Positions 23,301 to 29,374 of a stretch of 29,374 nucleotides of DNA are shown here, piece after piece. The DNA is from an uncultured Actinomycetes bacterium (GTDB lineage Bacteria; Actinomycetota; Thermoleophilia; Solirubrobacterales; Solirubrobacteraceae), in NCBI GenBank assembly GCA_937888775.1, contig CALAQT010000436.1:1-29374 (forward strand). Reading direction: 5' to 3'. The notes below the pieces were generated by a model. The model ran no database searches, had not been told where the DNA came from, and worked only from the letters and a program-made list of their open reading frames with translations. How positions within the stretch are numbered: the first letter of the stretch is position 1; the number at the start of each line of letters is the position of its first letter. A program made the translations under genes and the position numbers.

Positions 23301-23666
23301 CTCCACGGGCCGCTCGCGCAGGAGGTTCGCTGCGACCGCGTGGATCGTCTCGATGCGCGCGCGGTGCAGGCCCGCGAGCGCGTCGCGCAGGCGCTCCGCG
23401 TGCGCCGCGTCCTCGCTCTCGCGCAGCGCGTCCTCGAGCCCCTCGCGCAGGCGCGCAGCGAGCTCCGCGGCGGCTGCCTCGGTGAACGTCATCACCGCGA
23501 TGTCATCCACCCCGAAGGGGCCCCTGCGGAGGACCTCCACCATCCGCTGCACGAGCACCGTCGTCTTGCCCGTGCCAGCGCCCGCCTCAACCATCAGCGT
23601 GACGTCAAGCGACGTGCGGATCTCCTCGCGCAGAGCCTGATCGACGGGTGTGAACGCGGCGCTCAT
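20358..23666 (-). CDS. addA: AddA/RecB-like UvrD-family helicase-nuclease
   Basis: A 1,102-residue protein with superfamily-1A helicase motifs: Walker A MVEAGAGTGKTTVLVQR (about 25-41), AVMTFTEAAAAELAARL, the DE-box ILVDEFQDTDPIQ (about 355-368), VGDPKQSIYRFRRADI and TIHGSKGLEFPIV. A C-terminal RecB-type nuclease carries GRIDLLFVEDG and VIADYKTDD (about 1030-1045). It unwinds and resects double-strand breaks for recombination. The ATG at 23666 overlaps the addB-like stop by 4 bases, so the two subunits are co-translated. All main motifs appear intact. Actinobacterial AdnAB is an alternative name, but the partner's Cys cluster favours AddAB. Confidence 0.88.
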   Translation of the reverse strand: MSAAFTPVDQALREEIRTSLDVTLMVEAGAGTGKTTVLVQRMVEVLRRGPFGVDDIAVMTFTEAAAAELAARLREGLEDALRESEDAAHAERLRDALAGLHRARIETIHAVAANLLRERPVEAGLDPQFEVLDDLGARLAFDRSYEAWLAELLDEDRAEISTALHRGMELKHLREIAEHLHEHRYVLPLRPIAAPAGDAVADLTAWLARKASEIDDLTNRCLDEEDKAFIAGRAILAFGDACRAAGGEALVLERTILFRAPHVSKKGNQKNWADKQDCKDLKALVAEYLELPDEAQAALRGQAIAGVIPMAEEFVRRFERERREAGTAEFDDLLLWSRDLVAANAEVRGYFHRRFPRILVDEFQDTDPIQAELIMRISSDGGAEDWRTLRPEPGHLFVVGDPKQSIYRFRRADIAVYDDLRRGTLADGVRRITQNFRSVEGILAWTNGVFNRVLVEEEGVQPANVALVPISGVAPDSRPGVIAVHGSGTPGLKAAGIREEEGRVLARTIERAVRVECWPVRDPRTREVRPCEFRDIAILMPSRTESEVYTDPLEDLGIPFRMEGGSYLYDRQEVRDLISCLHAIDDPNDRISLVAALRSMACGCSDEDVFRWTAAGGRLDLRQPLDEQEGAVADGLRLLAGLRRERRGLSLSELVGRVIAQTRLVEVALTLPKGEQAAANLLKLTDEARAFAGAGGGGLRPFVDWLSKRRDEEFKEEEAGLHEETDDVVRIITIHGSKGLEFPIVALAKANNRAPNQVDPIADAEGHSLDLKVGDFATPGWDGAVEREKEIGEAERARLLYVACTRARDHLIVPIIPEPGKRKGLLECLDPDLPEWEEDLADQLVEGCLLYDRRLVKDGDGAASGGEDAPERADAAGRAEDPTAKQIDQAEKARALWEEDRTALLRDASKELEYLTASSVELLWQRPLTIEVNEADGTVVSSGKGPPLPLGDAVHQVMEVVDLAAPGSIEPVVHAVCSEFGLLDRQDEVQELVAQCLASPSIARAVAAEQCWREVPFTIPWENGLAVGRIDLLFVEDGRIVIADYKTDDVSPSPEAIGEAVESHRSQAEVYAAAANKATGLDVAEVVFIFARAAREGACRWE

Positions 23667-26600
23667 GGGTGCTCCTCGCCGAGGGCCGCGAAGGCCATGG
23701 CTTGGGGGTCTCCCGACTTGCGCTCCAGGAGCGTCATGCGTGAGCTGTCACAGAGCCGATCGAATGAGCAGTACCTGCAGTGCTTCTTGCCCTTGCCCTT
23801 CTCGTCGATCCCGGGCTCAGCGTGGAAGTCGCCGGTGCGCATGCCGGCGAGCAGCGCGCCGAGGAGCGCTGGCACGTCGGCGCGTCCCAGGCCGAGGGCG
23901 GAGCCGTGGAACTCGCTGCGCTCGAAGTCGCCGCGGCGCGTGGCGTAGAAGTACTGCCCCACGCCATCCGCGGGGGAGCGTTCGAGCACGCTGGCGCCGG
24001 CGAGCAGGTAGAGCGGGAGCTGGAGCGCCCTGCCGCCCGCCACCTGGTCCTCCTCGGGCGCATCCCAGGTGCCGCCGGTCTTGTAGTCGATGACCCGCAG
24101 CGCGTCGCCCTTCTCCGACCATTCCAGGCGGTCGATGCGCCCCGCGAGGCGCAGGCGCGCGCCGCCCGCGTCGATCTCGATGGGATCGTCAACGGAGATC
24201 GGGCTCGTCTCCTCCTGCGCCCATGCCTGGCCGAAGCGCACCTCGAAGGCGGCCTTGTCGTAGCGCTGGGCGTCGAGGTCCTCGACCTCCGCGTCGTACC
24301 ACGTGTCGAGGTCCTCGAGCAGCGACTCGCGGTCGTGGCGCCACAGCGCGGGGTAGCCGGTGAGGCCGCGCTGCTCCACCGCCGCACACTCCTCCAGGGC
24401 GATCGCGCGAAGATCCTCGAGGTCCGCCTTGCGGCGGGCGGTCGAGGGCTTCACTCCCGCGAGGCTCTCGAGGAACCGCTGCAGGATTCGGTGGATCAGC
24501 GAACCGCGGCTGAGCGCGTCGATGCGCTCGATCGCTTCGGGCTCCTCTAGCTCCTTCAGGCGAATCACGTTCGCCAGGAAGAAGCGGTATGGGCACGTCG
24601 CGTACGCCTGCAGCGCGGTGGGCGACAGCGGGCGCTCGGGACCCACCCTCGCAAGGAGCTCCGCGAGCGAGTCCTCTCCGAGCATCCCGTCGAAGGCCGT
24701 GAGCTCGCGTGAGCGCCAGCGGGCGCGCTGGGCCTCGATCGCCCGCTGCACCGTCGGGGTGCCGCGCGCGAGCAGAGCGATGCCGAGGCCGGGCCGGTCT
24801 TCGAGCAGCGCGCGCTCGTACTCCTGGATGCCGAGGGCGCGGGAGCTGTCCTCGCTGGAGAGGCGTTTCGCGGAGACGCGTCGATAGAGCCAGTCGGGCA
24901 GCTCGTCGATGCGCGCTGCGCTCACGCTCTCGCCGGTGAGGGCGCGTGCGGCGTCGCGGAAGAAGCGCGAGGGCAGCTGGCCGCGCCCGCCCGCGCCCTG
25001 CGCTCGGGCGTAGCTCAGCTGCAGGCGCTCCTGGGCGGCGCTCACGGCGAGCGCGAACTGGAGCGCCTCACCGTCTGCGCCGCGCGCCCGCAGCGGGAGG
25101 TCGAAGGCAGCCGATTCGCGCAGCGCCTCGCGCTCGTCGTCGAGCAGCAGCGGGTCCTGGCGCGGCGGCGGCGGGAACGAGCGCTCCACGAGCCCCACCA
25201 CGGCCACAGCGCGGAAGCTGAGGCTGCGCAGCGAGTTCACGTCGAGGACGTTCACGCCGCGGCGCGCGAACGCGCCCTGGCGCTCGTCTGTCACGTCGCT
25301 CACGCGCAGGCCCTCGATCGCCGCGCGCACCACCTGCAGGAAGCGATCCGACGACACCGGCTGTGCGAGCGCGTCGAGGTCGGCGAGCGTGGCGAGCGCA
25401 GCCGTGAGGCCCTCGGAGTCCTTGACGTAGGTGCCTAGGAGCTCCGACAGGTAGGCGAGCTGCTCGCTCCAGGTCGCCGAAGCGGGACGGCGGGCGATCA
25501 AGGCGTTGAGCTCATCGATGAACGCGGCGAGGCGCTCGATGTCATCGATCCGCCGCTGCATCCACGCTGGCGCCTCGTCCTCCTCGAGCAGGCGTGCCTC
25601 GAGCTCAGTGCGCAGCAGGCCGAGGCGCTCTCCCCACTGCTGCGCGCCCTCCACCACGCCTGCCTGGCGCGAGAGCGCGTCCCAGCCCGCACCCGAGATG
25701 CCGCCGTAGCGATCCCACGTCTCCTGGGGGAAGCGGCCATCAGCGAGGAACTGCATCACCTGCGCGCGCGGGAGGTTCGAGTCGATGAGATCGAGCAGGG
25801 AGAGCGCCTGGCGGCCAAGCCCGCGCTCGGACAGCGGCGTGCCCTCGTGGAGGTATGCGGGTATGCCAGCCTCGCGCAGCATCTGGTCGATCAGCCCGCG
25901 GTACTCCTCGCCGTGGCGGTAAACGATCGCCATCTCGTGGAAGGCGATGCCGTCGGCGGCCCACGAGATGCATGCGCGTACGGCCTCGCGGGCCTCGCGG
26001 GTGGGGTCGGGGGCGGAGACGAGGGCGACCGTGGAGTCCTCGGGGGCGCGCTCGGGCGTGTCGAGGAACAGGCGGGTGCGGAGAGCGCCGAGGGCGTCCT
26101 TAGGCGATGCGGGCGGGTCGAGCTCGCGCACGGGGGCGTCGTGGGCGGCTAGCCAATCGCGGACCGGCTTGTGGACGTCGTCGGCGGAGGAACCCGTCGT
26201 GGGGAGGAGGACCGTGACGGGGAGGCGCTGGGCGATCTGCTCGAGCATCGTGCGCAGGCGCGCAGGGATCTCCCAGATGCCGTGGACGAGGACGGCGTGG
26301 TCGTCGAGGCGGGTCGCGTCGGCGCCGGCCATCGCGTCGCCAGCGTCGTAGAAGGGGTCGCGGGCTGAGAGGTAGCCCGCGTAGAGTGCCGCGAGCTCGG
26401 TGAGCTTGGTGTCGCCGGGCGCAGCGGCGGCCGCCGCGGTCAGCTCGTCGGCGGTGACCGAGGCGGCGCGGAGCTCGCCGAAGAGGCGGTGGAGGGCGTT
26501 GGCGAAGCCCGGGGTCTCGCGGACGGGCTCGAAGTAGGTGGTTGCCGCTCGGGCGAGCTCCTGGGCTACGGCCCGGTCGGCTAGGGGAGTGATGGGGGAA

Positions 26601-26848
26601 CGGTCGGCCGCGATCAGGGCGCGCTCACCCAGCCGCAGGGCCAGTTCGGCGGGGGTGAGCACGCGGACGTTGATGTGGCCGTCGAGGAGCGTGGCCAGGC
26701 GGGCTCGGAGGAAGGGGCGGAGGAGGCTGCCGCCGACCAGGACGGTGATCGGGGCGAGGGGAGTGGTGGACTTGTGGGTGCGGATCTCGGCCGCAAGGGC
26801 GGCGTCCAGGGATGCGGGGGGGCCCGTGATGACGGAGAGGGTTCGCAT
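23663..26848 (-). CDS. addB: AddB-like PD-(D/E)XK nuclease subunit with Fe-S motif
   Basis: A protein of about 1,061 residues starting MRTLSVITGP at ATG 26848; a longer frame to GTG 26899 crosses an inverted repeat and is less likely. The helicase-like body is degenerate: the Walker A site is replaced by VLVGGSLLRPF, so ATP binding is doubtful. The C-terminus has a nuclease (GRIDRLEWSEKGDALRVIDY, then KTGG, about 900-922). Cysteines form an AddB-type iron-sulfur staple: one in ATCPYRFFL (about 750) and three in KKHCRYCSFDRLC (about 1018-1030). It acts with the AddA-like protein in end resection. It is the first gene of the unit. Confidence 0.8.
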   Translation of the reverse strand: MRTLSVITGPPASLDAALAAEIRTHKSTTPLAPITVLVGGSLLRPFLRARLATLLDGHINVRVLTPAELALRLGERALIAADRSPITPLADRAVAQELARAATTYFEPVRETPGFANALHRLFGELRAASVTADELTAAAAAAPGDTKLTELAALYAGYLSARDPFYDAGDAMAGADATRLDDHAVLVHGIWEIPARLRTMLEQIAQRLPVTVLLPTTGSSADDVHKPVRDWLAAHDAPVRELDPPASPKDALGALRTRLFLDTPERAPEDSTVALVSAPDPTREAREAVRACISWAADGIAFHEMAIVYRHGEEYRGLIDQMLREAGIPAYLHEGTPLSERGLGRQALSLLDLIDSNLPRAQVMQFLADGRFPQETWDRYGGISGAGWDALSRQAGVVEGAQQWGERLGLLRTELEARLLEEDEAPAWMQRRIDDIERLAAFIDELNALIARRPASATWSEQLAYLSELLGTYVKDSEGLTAALATLADLDALAQPVSSDRFLQVVRAAIEGLRVSDVTDERQGAFARRGVNVLDVNSLRSLSFRAVAVVGLVERSFPPPPRQDPLLLDDEREALRESAAFDLPLRARGADGEALQFALAVSAAQERLQLSYARAQGAGGRGQLPSRFFRDAARALTGESVSAARIDELPDWLYRRVSAKRLSSEDSSRALGIQEYERALLEDRPGLGIALLARGTPTVQRAIEAQRARWRSRELTAFDGMLGEDSLAELLARVGPERPLSPTALQAYATCPYRFFLANVIRLKELEEPEAIERIDALSRGSLIHRILQRFLESLAGVKPSTARRKADLEDLRAIALEECAAVEQRGLTGYPALWRHDRESLLEDLDTWYDAEVEDLDAQRYDKAAFEVRFGQAWAQEETSPISVDDPIEIDAGGARLRLAGRIDRLEWSEKGDALRVIDYKTGGTWDAPEEDQVAGGRALQLPLYLLAGASVLERSPADGVGQYFYATRRGDFERSEFHGSALGLGRADVPALLGALLAGMRTGDFHAEPGIDEKGKGKKHCRYCSFDRLCDSSRMTLLERKSGDPQAMAFAALGEEHP

Positions 26849-26878
26849 GGACTGAGGCTTTGGTCGCGGCGGTAGCGC

Positions 26879-26898
26879 TGATCCTGACGTGAGGATCA
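26879..26898. promoter_or_regulatory. Inverted repeat upstream of addB
   Basis: TGATCCT-GACGTG-AGGATCA, a perfect 7-bp inverted repeat with a 6-base centre, about 30 bases upstream of the addB ATG. It is a candidate operator or a 5' hairpin. Confidence 0.4.
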
Positions 26899-27016
26899 CC
26901 TAGGCGCACTATGCACCACGCTTGCGCCGCGACTCAGATCAAGGCGGGCACGTCCGGCCGTAGCCTCGAGCGCGTTCGTCGATCTATAGAAAGGCCGCGA
27001 TGACCGGACCAGACCT

Positions 27017-27238
27017 TCACCCGCCGCGCCTCGAGCCCCGTCCGCCTATCGGACAGACACCCCGAGATGCAATCGAGCGTGCCGTATTGCTGTCCTCGCT
27101 GGAGACGGCGATGTCGAGGTCCGTCGTTGCTCCGGACCAACCGCGCAACTGGGCCGCCACGCCACCGACGACGACAAAATCGACGCCGTTACGAAGAAGT
27201 GCGTGGAGCAGGTGGGCTTGGTTGTCGGCAAGCGTCAT
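27017..27238 (-). CDS. Truncated nucleotidyltransferase (toxin-like, 73 aa)
   Basis: The product begins MTLADNQAHLLHALLRNGVD, then FVVVGGVAAQLRGW and TTDLDIAVSSED. This is the start of a nucleotidyltransferase fold, with the G-G motif and the D-x-D metal site. Relatives are usually 150-200 residues; here the protein stops after a basic Gly-rich tail that does not fit the family, so the gene is truncated or frameshifted. It overlaps the upstream HTH gene by 4 bases (ATGA), as a toxin-antitoxin-like unit. The remaining half may have been lost; an inactive product is likely. Confidence 0.6.
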   Translation of the reverse strand: MTLADNQAHLLHALLRNGVDFVVVGGVAAQLRGWSGATTDLDIAVSSEDSNTARSIASRGVCPIGGRGSRRGG

Positions 27239-27969
27239 CCGTAGGTGGCCTCAAGTAACGCCTGCAAACCAGGCACACGGGCGCGTTCCGAGTCGCGGGG
27301 CGACGCATCGGCTATCCGCAGGAGGTCCCTGGGATGTGCGACAGCCACTCGCATGCGCTTCTCGCAATCCACTGCCGAGGCGCTTCGATTCAGGTCGCGG
27401 TAGTCGGCCGTCCCGGGAACCTTCCGCGCGATCGCCAGGGTGCCGCCCCCCGGGAATGTCCAGGGCTCACGGACATCCTGCTGCTGCCAGCGATCATCTA
27501 CGTCGACAGGCATCAGGCCGGCGGCCTGGAGTTCTCGCTCTGTTGCAAGGGGATCTGCCGATACAAACTCGACCTGCGCGCCGTCGGGACGCTGGGGCGC
27601 CCCCAGAAGGGCGGCCCCGACATGGCCGAGGACGATCGTCGGAGTACGGGCGGCTGCGAGCCATCGCAGAGATCGCTTTGCGTCACGCACCGTGTCGGCC
27701 GGCGAGAGCCGTGAAAGACGCTTAAGAGGAGGTAGCGCAAGCTGCTCGCGCACGCGCTCCAGCAGTGTGGTGTCGCCCTCGGCGAGCCTGAGGACCAGCT
27801 CGAGGCCACAGTGGGCGACGAGAGCGGATACGGCGTCAAGCGATGGCGCCTGGCGACCGGACTCCCAGCGCGCAATCGTCTCTCGGGGCCGTCCGCTGCG
27901 GCCTGCAAGCTGCTCTTGCGTCAAGCCCGCCCTGTCCCGTGCGATCCGTATCACGTCCTGCGTGCGCAT
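27235..27969 (-). CDS. XRE regulator fused to a nucleotidyltransferase-like domain
   Basis: A 244-residue protein. Residues 5-60 are an XRE helix-turn-helix (VIRIARDRAGLTQEQLAGRS; RETIARWESGRQAPSLDAV). After a linker, residues 105-244 look like a second nucleotidyltransferase-type fold (PTIVLGHVGAALLGAPQRPD; MRVAVAHPRDLLRIADASPR) but without a clear D-x-D, so the domain may be a non-catalytic binder. It precedes and overlaps the small nucleotidyltransferase gene and is probably its antitoxin and autorepressor. ATG 27969 follows TACAAT by 7 bases (leaderless), and a palindrome lies at 28002-28019. Confidence 0.7.
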   Translation of the reverse strand: MRTQDVIRIARDRAGLTQEQLAGRSGRPRETIARWESGRQAPSLDAVSALVAHCGLELVLRLAEGDTTLLERVREQLALPPLKRLSRLSPADTVRDAKRSLRWLAAARTPTIVLGHVGAALLGAPQRPDGAQVEFVSADPLATERELQAAGLMPVDVDDRWQQQDVREPWTFPGGGTLAIARKVPGTADYRDLNRSASAVDCEKRMRVAVAHPRDLLRIADASPRDSERARVPGLQALLEATYG

Positions 27970-27976
27970 CGCATCT

Positions 27977-27982
27977 ATTGTA
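27977..27982 (-). promoter_or_regulatory. -10-like hexamer TACAAT
   Basis: A near-consensus -10 on the minus strand, 7 bases before the ATG at 27969. It predicts a leaderless transcript. Confidence 0.5.
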
Positions 27983-28001
27983 GCGCAAGCATCACATTGA
28001 A

Positions 28002-28019
28002 TATGACGGATACGTCATA
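28002..28019. promoter_or_regulatory. Palindromic operator candidate
   Basis: TATGACG-GATA-CGTCATA is a perfect 7-bp inverted repeat centred about 28 bases upstream of the -10 element of the XRE gene, near the -35 region. This is a typical position for autorepression by an XRE protein. Confidence 0.5.
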
Positions 28020-28221
28020 GTGGCTGTGATGGATGCGTCGATGAGGGCGCTACCTTGGATATGCCTTCGACGTAGATCGCCGGGTCCTCCGTAGGACGCA
28101 GCGCCCGCCTGGTTCTTTCGGCGGGTTCACGGCGGGTGTGTGGAGCGTCACATGGCGAAGCCCGGGTTCGGCGCCCTCCAGAGATTCCCTGAGCGTGGCG
28201 CTGCCGCGGGGTTGCGGCAGA

Positions 28222-28602
28222 TCAGCGCCGGCGGGGCGGTGGGCGGCGAGGCTCCGAGGAGGCACAGGCAAGACAGAGAACGCTGTCCGGTCTCGCCCTC
28301 AGCCGGGCAGGCTCGATCGGACCCCCGCAGGCGTCACAGATCCCGTAGTTCCCCTCGTCGAGCTTCGCGAGGGCTCGCTCGGCGCGCTCCAGTGTCATCT
28401 CGAGCGATTCTCCGACGCCGATCTCGGTAAGCCTGCTGACTGCCTCGATCGTCCCGTCGCCGATCCGCTTGCCGAATCCCTGGGCGCTGCCCAGATCGGG
28501 ACGCTGCGCCAGCGCCGCCACGCGGGCCCTGGTGTCGTCTCGTCGCGCCTTCAACTCGCTGCGTATCCGCTCGAGATCGAGGCTCTCCGGGAGGGGCTTC
28601 AT
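28222..28602 (-). CDS. DksA/TraR-type C4 zinc-finger protein
   Basis: A 126-residue protein from ATG 28602 with the DksA/TraR layout. A helical N-terminal part has the coiled-coil-like ERIRSELKARRDDTRARVAA and SLEMTLERAERALAKLDEGN. A zinc finger with four cysteines follows: YGICDACGGPI, then VLCLACA (C-x2-C-x17-C-x2-C). The tail is Arg/Pro-rich. Such proteins bind the secondary channel of RNA polymerase and modulate transcription, in some species with ppGpp. The acidic coiled-coil tip of E. coli DksA is not clearly kept. A -10 TAATAC 7 bases before the ATG suggests a leaderless message; longer readings upstream lack family features. Confidence 0.82.
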   Translation of the reverse strand: MKPLPESLDLERIRSELKARRDDTRARVAALAQRPDLGSAQGFGKRIGDGTIEAVSRLTEIGVGESLEMTLERAERALAKLDEGNYGICDACGGPIEPARLRARPDSVLCLACASSEPRRPPPRRR

Positions 28603-28609
28603 CAACCCC

Positions 28610-28615
28610 GTATTA
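28610..28615 (-). promoter_or_regulatory. -10-like hexamer TAATAC
   Basis: Minus strand TAATAC, 7 bases before the DksA-like ATG at 28602. The last base differs from TANNNT, but the site is AT-rich in GC-rich surroundings and keeps the spacing of the other leaderless genes. Confidence 0.4.
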
Positions 28616-28639
28616 CCACGCCGGGATACGCTCGCCCGC

Positions 28640-28891
28640 ATGCACCCAGAGGAACCGCCATACGCATCCGGAGACGATCGCCACTCGACGGGGCGGCTCC
28701 TTGCGCCGGTGGCTGCGGAGTTGCTGGGAGGCGTCGGACTGCTCGCGTGGGGAATCGCGCGTGCGCCCTTCGCGGGGGTCGGATGTCGGCGACGGTCGCA
28801 GGCAGCTCGGCAACGCAATCGAAAATGGGCTCTTCGAACCAAACCTCTCGCTCGACCTCCGTACAGAGCCAACGGAGATCACAACCAGTGA
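28640..28891 (+). CDS. Small protein with one hydrophobic segment, uncertain (83 aa)
   Basis: Divergent from the DksA-like gene by 37 bases. The ATG at 28640 starts MHPEEPPYASGDDRHSTGRL, followed by a hydrophobic stretch APVAAELLGGVGLLAWGIA (one possible membrane helix) and a strongly basic tail. The tail reads like out-of-frame sequence, so the gene may be truncated or frameshifted. No family recognised. Confidence 0.3.
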   Translation: MHPEEPPYASGDDRHSTGRLLAPVAAELLGGVGLLAWGIARAPFAGVGCRRRSQAARQRNRKWALRTKPLARPPYRANGDHNQ

Positions 28892-28917
28892 CCTCCTGCT
28901 CCCGCAGCAGGAGGTCA
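28889..28917 (-). terminator. Strong hairpin, probable terminator
   Basis: TGACCTCCTGCT (28889-28900), loop CCCGC, AGCAGGAGGTCA (28906-28917): a perfect 12-bp stem. It lies about 80 bases past the end of the minus-strand gene at 28995-29237. No T-run is present. It shares the TGACCTCC core with the hairpin at 4991. Confidence 0.55.
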
Positions 28918-28994
28918 TCGCAAACGCTAACGCAACGGTCCGCCCGTTCCCGCCGACCAAGAGGCTCCGAGCTACGAGCACGGGCGTGGCGAAG

Positions 28995-29237
28995 TTAGGC
29001 CTCCGGCCGGAGTTCTTGCGCCACCGCGGAGACAAAGCCAGCAGCGAGGTCATCACCGATAGTCCCCAGTGGCAGGAATCGCGGGACGTCCAAGGAGGCG
29101 TCAAGGGCGAGCCGAACGCGCCGGCTCTCGCCTCGGTCCTCAACCTCCCAGGCAACCCTAAACACATCTTCGTCGGAGGCGTCATGGGGGATCCGCGTGA
29201 GCGTCACTTTGTTCGGCGGTACGACACATACCTCCAT
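28995..29237 (-). CDS. Hypothetical protein next to the IS3 end (80 aa)
   Basis: An 80-residue frame from ATG 29237 reads MEVCVVPPNKVTLTRIPHDA, SDEDVFRVAWEVEDRGESRR, a strand VRLALDASLDVPRFLPLG and a helix DDLAAGFVSAVAQELR. It is a small alpha/beta protein without known motifs. The ATG is 2 bases from the presumed outer end of the IS3 element, whose insertion may have removed the native promoter or N-terminus. Codons upstream of this ATG belong to the IS. Whether the gene is still expressed is unclear. Confidence 0.5.
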   Translation of the reverse strand: MEVCVVPPNKVTLTRIPHDASDEDVFRVAWEVEDRGESRRVRLALDASLDVPRFLPLGTIGDDLAAGFVSAVAQELRPEA

Positions 29238-29238
29238 C

Positions 29239-29374
29239 TGAACCGCCCCGGGAATCCTGGAGGCGTTTTTTATTGAGTGGTCTGTCTCGCTCTCGCTTGC
29301 TCGTACTCGACTGGCGTGAGCCGGTCGCAGCTGCCGTGTAGTCGCTGGTGGTTGTACCAGTCGACCCATTGCAG
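29239..29374 (-). mobile_element. IS3-family insertion sequence, end fragment
   Basis: The outer end begins TGAACCGCCCCGGG at 29239, resembling the terminal repeat of many actinobacterial IS3-family elements. It is followed inward by the transposase stop at 29270. The element runs off the window at 29374, so the other end and the target duplication cannot be checked. Confidence 0.75.
29270..29374 (-). CDS. IS3-family transposase (OrfB), C-terminal fragment
   Basis: Minus strand from the window edge: LQWVDWYNHQRLHGSCDRLT, PVEYEQARARQTTQ and TAA at 29270-29272. W-V-x-W-Y-N-x-x-R-L-H-G-S followed by T-P-x-E-Y is the standard C-terminus of IS3-family OrfB integrase-type transposases. The DDE catalytic core lies outside the window, so only 34 codons are seen. 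Full activity cannot be judged. Confidence 0.88.
   Translation of the reverse strand: MQWVDWYNHQRLHGSCDRLTPVEYEQARARQTTQ

Noticed and set aside
1..29374. CRISPR arrays, rRNA genes or complete tRNAs
   Set aside because: No regularly spaced repeats, no rRNA-like conserved blocks and no complete cloverleaf were seen on either strand.

Overview
The window is GC-rich bacterial DNA with actinobacterial gene content: an AddAB-like nuclease pair, an ARPP-1 protein, USP-cupredoxin and DksA-like proteins, MaoC-type hydratases and many toxin-antitoxin-like pairs. I infer Actinomycetota, perhaps Thermoleophilia/Solirubrobacterales; no rRNA or complete tRNA is present to confirm this. The first 45 bases are Illumina adapter sequence, not genome. 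The last ~135 bases are the end of an IS3-family element. The window therefore looks like a whole assembled contig that starts at an untrimmed read and stops at a repeat.

Layout. 46-2,600: the C-terminal part of a saccharopine-dehydrogenase-like protein, then a minus-strand pair of a pseudo-receiver protein and a membrane USP-cupredoxin fusion. 2,600-7,900: accessory DNA with a beta-propeller remnant, VapBC, small unknown genes, an HTH/nucleotidyltransferase pair, an inverted-repeat (MITE-like) element and an integrase fragment. 7,900-13,500: a frameshifted secreted propeller gene, a crotonase, a MarR pseudogene, a pair of MaoC-like hydratase genes, and a VOC (glyoxalase-fold) gene fused in frame to the catalytic part of a tyrosine recombinase. 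13,500-15,400: two tRNA-3'-end-like direct repeats (candidate att sites) around a small unknown gene, then a HigBA pair. 15,600-19,600: a forward cluster of small gene, ECF sigma factor, HTH protein, ImmA/IrrE protease, ARPP-1 protein and HD-like protein. 19,560-26,850: minus-strand AddB-like, AddA-like and N-formylglutamate amidohydrolase genes. 26,900-29,374: an XRE/nucleotidyltransferase pair with a truncated toxin-like partner, a DksA/TraR zinc-finger protein, a small unknown gene and the IS3 end.

The most promising system is the ECF sigma / HTH / ImmA-IrrE set at 15,992-18,044. A bipartite motif, TGTCAGGTTC-N13-CGAC, lies directly upstream of the sigma gene and again, with identical spacing, directly upstream of the ARPP-1 gene. 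This suggests an autoregulated ECF regulon whose output is the ARPP-1/HD pair, possibly switched by proteolysis of the HTH protein in the way IrrE cleaves DdrO. This is inference from sequence.

A second theme is start-site style. Eight genes have a TANNNT -10-like hexamer only 6-7 bases before the start codon, which indicates leaderless transcription. The window also carries four toxin-antitoxin-like modules, several pseudogenes and repeated integrase/att debris, so the left half behaves like a decaying integration hotspot.
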